Origin: Actinomycetota bacterium
Lineage (GTDB): Bacteria; Actinomycetota; Actinomycetes; Actinomycetales; Microbacteriaceae
Length of the DNA stretch: 41,458 nucleotides
Assembly (NCBI GenBank): GCA_018268515.1
Contig: JAFDWK010000073.1
Location: 460 to 41,917 of the forward strand
Direction: 5' to 3'
How positions within the stretch are numbered: position 1 is the first letter of the stretch; every line of letters begins with the position of its first letter. The notes beneath the pieces were generated by a model. It saw only the letters and a program-made list of their open reading frames with translations. It did not search any database and had not been told where the DNA came from. The position numbers were made by a program, and so were the translations under genes. Shown piece after piece: positions 24,914 to 31,546 of the stretch.

Positions 24914-25848
24914 AGCTCGACTCGCTTCCTGTTGAGCAGCCCGTTGAGGACGAATGTCACGGCCGCGATCAAGATGAACAGCACGACGCCGAGGGCCGAG
25001 GCGTACCCCGCAGCCTGATTCGCGAAGTAGGTGTCGGTGATGAGCGTGGACACCGAGTGCGTCGTCTTACCGGGTCCGCCCCCAGTGAGCACCTCGATCA
25101 CGTCGAACAGCTTCAAACCGCCGATGAGATTCAGCACGATGCTGGTCGCGAACGCCGGTTGCAGCAGCGGGAGCGTGATGGATCGGAAGCGCTGCCACCA
25201 CCCTGCTCCGTCGAGCTGGGCAGCCTCGTAGTACTCGACCGGCACGGCCTGAAGACCGGCGAGATAGATCACCATCGAGATACCGACGAACTGCAACGAG
25301 TTCACGGCGACGATGATCGCGACCCCCGCCGCAGAGTTCGCCAGCCACGCCACCTTCTCAGCGCCGAAAAGTGCGCCCAGCGCATCGTTCAGAGCACCGT
25401 TGCGGTAACGGAAGATCAGGTAGTACATCGTCCCCATCACGACCGGGGAGACCATGACCGGCAGGTAGATGATCGCCCGGAGGAAGGCCGCTCCGCGGGT
25501 GACTCGATCGAGGACGACGGCGAGCCCCAGGCCGAGCATCTGCTGGATCAGCGTGCTTCCCACGCCGTAGATCAGGGTGTTGATTAACGCGGTGCGAAAG
25601 ACATCGTCACCGAGGAGGCGCAGATAGTTGTCGAGTCCGACGAACGAGCGCCCGGGGCTGTACCCGTTCCAGTTGGTCAGCGACAGGCTCATGCCACTGA
25701 GCAGCGGATACAGGGCGAACACGGCGAACAGGATCAACGCGGGGACGTAGAACCAGTTCAGCCGGCGCGACGCGGTGCCGTACCGGCGACGGCGACCGGG
25801 CACGACGATCGCCGCCGTATCCGTCGAGTCTGTGAGCGTTGCGGTCAT
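24910..25848 (-). CDS. ABC sugar importer 2, permease (MalF type)
   Basis: A 312-residue permease, hydrophobic from RLNWFYVPALILFAVFALYP, with six predicted membrane segments and an EAA loop (VEYYEAAQLDGAGWWQRFRS). The ATG at 25848 was chosen over an upstream in-frame start because a perfect AGGAGG lies five bases before it. That ribosome binding site is itself inside a small hairpin, with a second strong hairpin between it and the binding-protein stop, so permease translation may be throttled relative to the binding protein. Confidence 0.93.
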   Translation of the reverse strand: MTATLTDSTDTAAIVVPGRRRRYGTASRRLNWFYVPALILFAVFALYPLLSGMSLSLTNWNGYSPGRSFVGLDNYLRLLGDDVFRTALINTLIYGVGSTLIQQMLGLGLAVVLDRVTRGAAFLRAIIYLPVMVSPVVMGTMYYLIFRYRNGALNDALGALFGAEKVAWLANSAAGVAIIVAVNSLQFVGISMVIYLAGLQAVPVEYYEAAQLDGAGWWQRFRSITLPLLQPAFATSIVLNLIGGLKLFDVIEVLTGGGPGKTTHSVSTLITDTYFANQAAGYASALGVVLFILIAAVTFVLNGLLNRKRVEL

Positions 25849-25849
25849 G

Positions 25850-25897
25850 GATCCTCCTGGGAGGATCGGGGGCCGGACTTTGTTCCGGCCCCCGATC
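25850..25897 (-). promoter_or_regulatory. Intercistronic double hairpin controlling permease translation
   Basis: 25864-25897 is a perfect 14-bp stem (arms GATCGGGGGCCGGA and its complement) with a six-base loop, right after the binding-protein stop. 25850-25867 forms a second stem that buries the permease AGGAGG. The two stems share the bases GATC (25864-25867), so they compete at their junction. Confidence 0.7.
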
Positions 25898-25903
25898 CGT
25901 GTC

Positions 25904-27172
25904 CTACTTCTGGCCGAACAGAGTCTTGAAGTCAGCACCGGCCTGCTTGACGGCCCCCGGCACGTCGGTCTGCCCGGTGATGACGCCGCCGGTCGTGGTG
26001 ATCAGGGTGTCCCACATGCCGTTGGGCAGGTACGCGCGGTCGAAGTACGGCACCATCCGCACCTTGCCCGGGGTGAAGAAGGCGTCGAAGCTGGGCGTCA
26101 GCGGTCCGAGATCGACCTTCACGTCCTTGAGCCCGGCTGGGTTCCCGCCCGCCGACGCCAGCGTCTGGACATTCTTGGACTGCGCCATGAAGTTCAGGAA
26201 GTCCAGCGCGGTCTTCTTGTTCTTGCCGTCCTTCCATGCTCCGAATGCGAAGCCCTCGCCGCCGATGAGGTACTCCGGGTCGCCATTGATCGCCGGCACC
26301 GGGATGAAGCCGAGCTGAACGTCCGGTACCAGCTCGCGCGCCGTGACCGCGATGCCGTTCTGCACCATCACGAACGCCGTGGTGCCCTGTGCGAGCGCGG
26401 CCGGGACATCGTCGCTGCTCGCCGCGGCGAAGTCCGCGTTGAAGTAGCCCTTCTTCGTCCAGTCCTCGAGTTTCCCGTACAGCGCGGAGAACCCGCTGTC
26501 CACGAAGTCGCCCTTGGCCAGCTTGGCGAGTTGATCCTTCGTGAAGGACCCGGATCCCAGCCAGTCGGCGAGATCGCCTGCGAACCAGCTGGCCTTGGAG
26601 GAGCTCGTGATCGGCACGACGCCCGCAGCCTTGATCTTCGCCAGGGCCCCCTCGAAGGCGCTCATGGTGCCCAGCGACTTCGGGTCGATCCCCAGCTTGT
26701 CCAGCACTGCCTTGTTGTACACGATGCCCGCCACGTCCGTGGTGACCGGAAGGGCGAAGAATTCGCCCTTGCTGTTCTTCATGGTGGCGTCCAGCACGGG
26801 GTTGACCCGCTTCGCCCATGGCTGCGTCTGCAGGGGTTCCAGGAACTCGCTGTAACGCAGCAACGACCAGCCGTGCGTCGCCCAGATGTCCGGAAGGTCC
26901 CCCGCCGCCATGCGGACCTTCATGTCCCCCTCGTAGTCCTTGCCCTGCGGAACGACCTTGATCGTGACACCGGGGTGCTCCTTCTCATACGCCTTCGAGA
27001 TCGAGTCGAGAGCCTTGTACTGCGGGGTGGTGGCCTCCATGGCCGACTGCAGTTCGAGGGAGGCCTTGCCGTCGCCGCCCGAAGCCGCCCCACCCGCGCA
27101 TCCGCTGAGCATGAGCGCCGCCAAGGCGACACCGGCGGTCATGACCACCAGTCTGTTGCGATGTGACTTCAT
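25904..27172 (-). CDS. ABC sugar importer 2, solute-binding lipoprotein
   Basis: A 422-residue extracytoplasmic binding protein with a signal peptide ending in lipobox MLSGC (acylated Cys25) and a Gly/Ala/Ser tether. The mature domain (LELQSAMEATTPQYKALDSI onward, DIWATHGWSLLRYSEFLEPL, FDRAYLPNGMW) is of the carbohydrate family 1 type. It is the first gene of the minus-strand unit binding protein-permease-permease-GH2 and diverges from the oxidoreductase gene. The ligand is unknown; coupling to a beta-galactosidase makes a galactose-terminated oligosaccharide likely. Confidence 0.93.
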   Translation of the reverse strand: MKSHRNRLVVMTAGVALAALMLSGCAGGAASGGDGKASLELQSAMEATTPQYKALDSISKAYEKEHPGVTIKVVPQGKDYEGDMKVRMAAGDLPDIWATHGWSLLRYSEFLEPLQTQPWAKRVNPVLDATMKNSKGEFFALPVTTDVAGIVYNKAVLDKLGIDPKSLGTMSAFEGALAKIKAAGVVPITSSSKASWFAGDLADWLGSGSFTKDQLAKLAKGDFVDSGFSALYGKLEDWTKKGYFNADFAAASSDDVPAALAQGTTAFVMVQNGIAVTARELVPDVQLGFIPVPAINGDPEYLIGGEGFAFGAWKDGKNKKTALDFLNFMAQSKNVQTLASAGGNPAGLKDVKVDLGPLTPSFDAFFTPGKVRMVPYFDRAYLPNGMWDTLITTTGGVITGQTDVPGAVKQAGADFKTLFGQK

Positions 27173-27220
27173 TGTCTGTCCTTCATCGGGATGTGGTTGT
27201 GCCCTGGATGAGCAGGGCCG

Positions 27221-27250
27221 AGTCTACGCGAATAGATTCAAAAGAAGCAA
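27221..27250 (-). promoter_or_regulatory. Promoter of importer 2 operon
   Basis: On the minus strand TTGCTT (27250-27245), an 18-base spacer and TAGACT (27226-27221) give a reasonable sigma-70-type promoter about 50 bp before the ATG at 27172. Confidence 0.5.
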
Positions 27251-27297
27251 TGGCATCTTTTCTCTTGATTTGACTGGCGAATGGGTTCAGTTTACTG

Positions 27298-27306
27298 GCG
27301 TAGACT
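27298..27306 (+). promoter_or_regulatory. Mirror-image -10 of the divergent oxidoreductase gene
   Basis: GCGTAGACT is the exact reverse complement of 27221-27229 and contains a TAGACT -10-like hexamer facing the oxidoreductase gene. The two arms may be paired regulator sites as well as promoters. Confidence 0.4.
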
Positions 27307-27352
27307 TTTGGGCGCGGCACCCGCCGTCGCAGACCTCGCAGAAGGACACACC

Positions 27353-28555
27353 ATGACGTTCTCCCTCGGAATCGTGGGCGCCGGGCAGTTCGCCGGGCAG
27401 TTCGCCACCCTGTTCAACCACCACCCCGGTGTCTCATCGGTCGTCGTGACCGACGTGATCGGCGAGCGCGCCGAGGCGCTCGCCCGCTCCGCGGAGCTCG
27501 CGGGCACGGTCGAGAGTTTCGACGCCCTGCTGGCCAGCGATGTCGACGCGGTCGCCATCTTCACCCAGCGCTGGACGCATGGACCGCTGGTGGTTCGCGC
27601 ACTGCGCGCCGGCAAGCACGTGTACTCCGCCGTGCCGATGGCGATCAGCGAGGAGGAGATCGGGGCGATCATCGATGCCGTCCGCGAGACCGGGCTGACG
27701 TACATGATGGGGGAGACCAGCCAGTACAACCCTGCCACGGTCTTCGCTCGCGGCAAGGCGGCCGAGCACGCGTTCGGACGCCTCTTCTACGCCGAGGGCG
27801 ACTATGTGCATGACATGGACCTCGGCTTCTACGAGGCATACCAGTACAGCGGCGGGGAGGAATGGCGTACCACGGCGAGCTACCCGCCGATGCTGTACCC
27901 CACGCACTCCGTGGGCGGGGTGCTCGGCGCCTGGCCGACCCATGCGGTCAGTGTCAGCTGCATCGGCGTCCGCGACGATCGTGGCGACGGGGTCTTCGAC
28001 CGTGACGTGAGCATGTTCGACAACGACTTCTCCAACGCCAGCGCCCTGTTCGAGATGGCGGGCGGGGGCTCGATGCGGATCAACGAGTTCCGCCGGGTCG
28101 GCTACCCGTCCCACCTGCGCGAGTCGCGCTTCCGCTTCTTCGGCACGGAGGGCTCGTTCGAGCAGCTCGTCGAGGCGGCCGTGTGGCAGGACAAGGAGGG
28201 TTTCACCGACGTGTCCGCGTTGCTGCACACCAGCGCCTCCAGGGACGAGACGGATCCGACCCTCGCGCATGTCGCCCCCGCGCTGCGCGCCTCTTTCGTC
28301 TCGGGATCCGCCCCCGTGCACGACACCCGGCGCATTCCCGTCGAGATGGCACACCTGCACAACGGCCATGAGGGCAGTCACCACTTCCTGGTGGACGACT
28401 TCGTGCGCGCCGTCTCATCGGGCGCGCTGCCGCCCGTGAATGCATGGGTCGCCGCCCGCTACACGTTGCCTGGGATCGTGGCGCATCGGTCCGCGCTGCA
28501 GGGCGGGGCGCGTCTTGCTATTCCCGACTTCGGCGACGCGCCCTCCGGCTGCTGA
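27353..28555 (+). CDS. Gfo/Idh/MocA family NAD(P)-dependent oxidoreductase
   Basis: A 400-residue protein with an N-terminal Rossmann fold (LGIVGAGQFAGQFATLF, residues 4-20) and the motif GKHVYSAVPMAISEEE in the place of the usual EKP loop. The C-terminal alpha/beta domain includes PPMLYPTHSVGGVLG. Members oxidise or epimerise sugars, and some act as NAD-dependent glycosidases (the GH109 type), so it could process a released sugar or cleave a glycosidic bond. Substrate cannot be assigned. The ATG at 27353 has AGAAGGA upstream. It is divergent from importer 2 and 72 bp upstream of a co-oriented LacI gene. Confidence 0.88.
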   Translation: MTFSLGIVGAGQFAGQFATLFNHHPGVSSVVVTDVIGERAEALARSAELAGTVESFDALLASDVDAVAIFTQRWTHGPLVVRALRAGKHVYSAVPMAISEEEIGAIIDAVRETGLTYMMGETSQYNPATVFARGKAAEHAFGRLFYAEGDYVHDMDLGFYEAYQYSGGEEWRTTASYPPMLYPTHSVGGVLGAWPTHAVSVSCIGVRDDRGDGVFDRDVSMFDNDFSNASALFEMAGGGSMRINEFRRVGYPSHLRESRFRFFGTEGSFEQLVEAAVWQDKEGFTDVSALLHTSASRDETDPTLAHVAPALRASFVSGSAPVHDTRRIPVEMAHLHNGHEGSHHFLVDDFVRAVSSGALPPVNAWVAARYTLPGIVAHRSALQGGARLAIPDFGDAPSGC

Positions 28556-28627
28556 TCCGCCCTCGGATCCCTTCATGTCAACTGCTAGCGTGCGATGCAG
28601 GGATTCGCCCTGCGATGAGGGGACACG

Positions 28628-29617
28628 ATGAGCGGTGCCGATCAGCGACGTGGCGTCACGCGCGCCGATGTGGCGCGACTCGCGGGCGTCAGCACGGCGG
28701 TCGTCAGCTACACGCTGAACGACGGGCCGAAGCCAGTGGCGGCGGCGACGAAGGCGAGGGTGCTCGAGGCCGTGCGGTTGCTGGGCTACCGGCCCAATGC
28801 CGCCGCCCGCGCACTGAGCACGGGGCAGTCCGACCTGCTCGCACTCGTCGTGCCCACCGTGGAGCAGTCCTATTTCGCGCACCTTGCGGCGGCCGTGGAG
28901 AGAGCAGCCGCCGCGCACGGGCTCTCACTGATCGTCGCGAACGCGATGCCGGATCGCGTCGCGCCCGTCGTGCGCGGCCTGGTCGGCCGGCAGGTGCGCG
29001 GCCTCATCATCGCCGCCGAAGCCACCGCGGATGCGACCAAGGAATTCCTCGCTGCAGGGACTCCCACCGTGGTGATCAACCAGGCCTCACCGATCGGGTC
29101 GCTGCTCACCCTGGGACCGGACTACCGCGCCGGCACGATGAACGGCGTGCACCACCTCATCGAAGCGCACGGTCATCGCCGAATCGCCTACCTGGGCGGG
29201 GACGTCGACGGGGACGAGCGCGTGCGCGGGTGGACGGACGCGCTGTCCGCCGCAGGACTCGCACTCGGCCCCGCCCTGGCCGGCGGGTTCACCCCCGCCG
29301 ACGGCCGTACGGCGATGCGTGCACTGCTGCGTGAGCACCCGGAGGTCACCGCTGCGTTCTGCGCCTCCGATCAGCTGGCGATCGGCGCCCTTGCGGCACT
29401 CGCCGAGACCGGCGGGAGAGCTCCCGATGATCTCGCGTTGGTGTCATTCGACGGCTCGCCCGAGGCGGAGTTCGCCGTGCCCGCTCTGACCACGGTCAAC
29501 GTTCCCATCGACGCGATGGCACATGACGCCGTCACACGAGTGCTCGACGACATCTCCGCCGGGCATGTGCGCTACGAGGCAGAGCTCATCGTGCGGCGCT
29601 CCTGCGGCTGCCAATAG
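28628..29617 (+). CDS. LacI-family transcriptional regulator 1
   Basis: A 329-residue repressor-type protein: N-terminal helix-turn-helix (TRADVARLAGVSTAVVSYTL, residues 11-30, with hinge region around RPNAAARALSTG) and a periplasmic-binding-protein-like effector domain ending LIVRRSCGCQ. The ATG at 28628 has GAGGGG upstream. It lies with the oxidoreductase gene and divergent from importer 2, so it probably regulates these; its operator may involve the mirrored AGTCTACGC/GCGTAGACT sites. Its recognition helix differs from that of LacI 2, so it should read a different operator. There is no GGATCC in the gene. Confidence 0.92.
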   Translation: MSGADQRRGVTRADVARLAGVSTAVVSYTLNDGPKPVAAATKARVLEAVRLLGYRPNAAARALSTGQSDLLALVVPTVEQSYFAHLAAAVERAAAAHGLSLIVANAMPDRVAPVVRGLVGRQVRGLIIAAEATADATKEFLAAGTPTVVINQASPIGSLLTLGPDYRAGTMNGVHHLIEAHGHRRIAYLGGDVDGDERVRGWTDALSAAGLALGPALAGGFTPADGRTAMRALLREHPEVTAAFCASDQLAIGALAALAETGGRAPDDLALVSFDGSPEAEFAVPALTTVNVPIDAMAHDAVTRVLDDISAGHVRYEAELIVRRSCGCQ

Positions 29618-29665
29618 AGCCCCTACGGCGCGGGACTTCCGTCGCGCGCACGGCCTTGATCGTTC

Positions 29666-29700
29666 GGCGCGCTGGCGGTGAGCGCCGAGCGGGTCAGCTC
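29666..29700. repeat. Right 35-bp direct repeat bounding the 21.1-29.7 kb block
   Basis: Matches 21081-21115 at 33 of 35 positions. On the plus strand it retains a Trp-Arg-stop reading like the sulfatase 2 end (ARWR then TGA); on the minus strand it contains the stop and last two codons of the cytidylyltransferase gene. Confidence 0.8.
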
Positions 29701-30173
29701 TTGCCGTTGACCCGCTCGGCCTCCTTGGCCGCGACGATCTTGCGCAGGCCGGAGCTGGAGAAGCGGTGGTCGCGCCTGTTGAAATACAGCTCGATGCCGG
29801 CCTCTTCGCAGTAGGCGCGGCCGGTGAAGTCGCGGTCCTCGTACTCGTCGCCGACGATGCGCACGTCGAGCTTGAAGGAGCGGAGGATGTCCTCCAGATC
29901 CTGCTCGGTGGAGTACGGCACGATCTCGTCGACGTACTCGCAGCCACGCAGCTGGATGTAGCGCTCGACCACCGTCTGGGTGGGAGCGTTCTTCTCCGGG
30001 CGGTCGAGGGTCGGATCCATCTGCAGCCCGCAGATGAGGTAGTCGCACTGCCGCTTCGCCTCGGCGAGCATCATGATGTGCCCCGCGTGCAGCAGGTCGA
30101 AGGTGGAGAAGGTGATCCCCACGCGGGGTCCGGGGTTGTAGTCCTGGTGCTTCTTCACGGTGTCCGGCGCCAT
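29694..30173 (-). CDS. tagD: Glycerol-3-phosphate cytidylyltransferase-like protein (TagD family)
   Basis: A 159-residue nucleotidyltransferase expected to make CDP-glycerol or a similar CDP-polyol from CTP, for wall or surface polymers. The CTP-binding HxGH motif is HAGH (residues 29-32) in ITFSTFDLLHAGHIMMLAEA, and the C-terminal nucleotide motif is HRFSSSGLRKIV. YIQLRGCEYVDEIVPY matches the family. The ATG at 30173 has AAAGGGGA upstream and a TAGAGT -10 at 30206-30201. Its job looks unrelated to the glycan genes; its 3' end forms the right border of the putatively inserted block. Confidence 0.85.
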   Translation of the reverse strand: MAPDTVKKHQDYNPGPRVGITFSTFDLLHAGHIMMLAEAKRQCDYLICGLQMDPTLDRPEKNAPTQTVVERYIQLRGCEYVDEIVPYSTEQDLEDILRSFKLDVRIVGDEYEDRDFTGRAYCEEAGIELYFNRRDHRFSSSGLRKIVAAKEAERVNGKS

Positions 30174-30200
30174 GCGAGTCCCCTTTCGTCGGGCCAGAGA

Positions 30201-30206
30201 ACTCTA
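30201..30206 (-). promoter_or_regulatory. -10 element of the cytidylyltransferase gene
   Basis: TAGAGT on the minus strand, about 30 bases before the ATG, leaving room for the AAAGGGGA ribosome binding site. Confidence 0.4.
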
Positions 30207-30276
30207 TCGGACCCCGCTGGACGGCCCCGCACCCGCCTGCCTCAGGCGATCGGGGCGACATCCCTCCCGACCGTAC

Positions 30277-30357
30277 TGCGGGAAACTCCCGGCCGTGTTG
30301 CGGGAAACGCTCGGTCGCACTGCGGGAAACGCTCGGTCGCACTGCGGGAAAACCAAG
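30277..30357. repeat. 22-bp tandem repeat, about 3.5 copies
   Basis: Units beginning TGCGGGAAAC start at 30277, 30299, 30321 and 30343; the middle two are identical and the first is diverged. The last runs directly into the left arm of the hairpin at 30347-30417. Confidence 0.85.
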
Positions 30358-30417
30358 GAGGAGGCGGCGCGTCGCGAGGTCGACGCGCTCGACACGCCGC
30401 GAACTCCTCCGTTTTCC
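30347..30417. terminator. Long interrupted hairpin downstream of LacI 2
   Basis: Arms begin GGAAAAC...GGAGGA and end TCCTCC-GTTTTCC, with further pairing around CGGCG/CGCCG inside. It lies 18 bp beyond the LacI 2 stop on the minus strand and is a plausible terminator for it. The T-run is inside the stem, not after it. Confidence 0.5.
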
Positions 30418-30434
30418 GACCGACACGGATCCGT

Positions 30435-31457
30435 TCAGCGCCGGGGTGCGGCCGTGCTCTCCCGGATCGTGAGCGCCGGAGGGGTTCCCGGCCGGGACGG
30501 CAGCGGATCCGCGGATCCGATCCGCTCCAGGAGGAAGGCCGCCGCCTGCTCGCCGAGGGCGAAGGTGTCGCGAGTGAGGCAGGTGATCGACGGATGCACG
30601 AGCCCCGTGACCACCGAGTCGTCGAACGATGCCACCGACAGCGCCTGCGGCACTCCGACGCCCATCTCCTGCGCGACCCTGAGCCCCGCGATCGCCATCA
30701 CGTCGTTGTCGTAGACGACGGCGGTCGGCCTCGCCGCGCGGCTGAGCAGCGTCCGGGTGGCGGCCGTGGCGGCCGCCGGGGAGAAGTCCGTGACGATCGT
30801 CTCCCCCGCGACGTGGCGCCCCGCGAGGGACGCCAGCACGTCCGCGCGGATCCGGGTGTGCTGGAACTCCGCGGGCCCGGAGATGTATGCGATCTCCTGA
30901 TGGCCGAGGGCGGCGAGGTAATCGAACAGCGAGTGCGCGGCGGCCTGGTCGTCGAGCCAGATCGCGGGCGGATCCCCCGCGGTGTCGCTGCTGCCGATCA
31001 CGACCGCCGGCAGCGGCAGCGAGGGCAGCAGGGTCAGGCGCGGGTCGTCGTCGCGCGGATCAATCACGATCACGCCGTCGACCTGGTTCGCGCTGCACCA
31101 GCGCCGGTAGGTCGCCATCTCCTCCTCGATCGAGGAGACCACGACCAGCTGCAGCGCCACGCCGTGCTGCGCGAGGGCCGACTGCACGCCGGCGATGAGG
31201 TCGGTGAAGAACGCCTCCGTGCCGAGGGTGCGGGCGGGGCGGTTCACCGCGAAGCCGACGACACCGGCGCGGGATCCGACCAGGGCCCGGGCGGCCGAGC
31301 TGGGCTGCCACTGGTGCTCCTCGGCGATGTCGAGGATGCGCTGCCGGGTCTGCTCGCTCACGCCGGGGCGGCCGTTCAGCGCGAACGAGACCGCGCCGGG
31401 GGAGACTCCCGCGAGCCGGGCGATATCGGCGATGGTGATGCGCTTCGCCTGTGACAT
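30435..31457 (-). CDS. LacI-family transcriptional regulator 2 (proposed master regulator of the glycan locus)
   Basis: A 340-residue regulator with helix-turn-helix ITIADIARLAGVSPGAVSFA (residues 7-26), hinge SSAARALVG, and a sugar-sensing C-terminal domain (VASFDDSVVTGLVHPSITCL near the end). The ATG at 31457 follows TACGGT by exactly six bases, so it is probably leaderless. The palindrome 31469-31484 overlaps this promoter and also precedes the divergent GH38 gene; a 15/16 match lies at 16894-16909. This predicts autoregulation plus control of GH38, importer 1, GH20 and the sulfatase-GH5-sulfatase operon, with an oligosaccharide or mannoside as inducer. Confidence 0.93.
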   Translation of the reverse strand: MSQAKRITIADIARLAGVSPGAVSFALNGRPGVSEQTRQRILDIAEEHQWQPSSAARALVGSRAGVVGFAVNRPARTLGTEAFFTDLIAGVQSALAQHGVALQLVVVSSIEEEMATYRRWCSANQVDGVIVIDPRDDDPRLTLLPSLPLPAVVIGSSDTAGDPPAIWLDDQAAAHSLFDYLAALGHQEIAYISGPAEFQHTRIRADVLASLAGRHVAGETIVTDFSPAAATAATRTLLSRAARPTAVVYDNDVMAIAGLRVAQEMGVGVPQALSVASFDDSVVTGLVHPSITCLTRDTFALGEQAAAFLLERIGSADPLPSRPGTPPALTIRESTAAPRR

Positions 31458-31463
31458 AGACTC

Positions 31464-31469
31464 ACCGTA
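31464..31469 (-). promoter_or_regulatory. Leaderless -10 element of LacI 2 (TACGGT)
   Basis: TACGGT on the minus strand, six bases (gagtct), then ATG. The adjacent operator overlaps its first base. Confidence 0.6.
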
Positions 31470-31484
31470 CTAGATCGTTTTAGT
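31469..31484. promoter_or_regulatory. LacI-family operator O2 between lacI 2 and GH38
   Basis: ACTAGATCGTTTTAGT is a partial palindrome with central CG and symmetric ACTA/TAGT ends. Its reverse complement differs from the 16894-16909 site at one base. It sits 78 bp before the GH38 start and directly upstream of the lacI -10. Confidence 0.78.
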
Positions 31485-31546
31485 TGACCCTGGGGAACGC
31501 ATTCCCCAGGCGTCCTCACATTCTCGCACCGCAAAGGAGCACCCCC

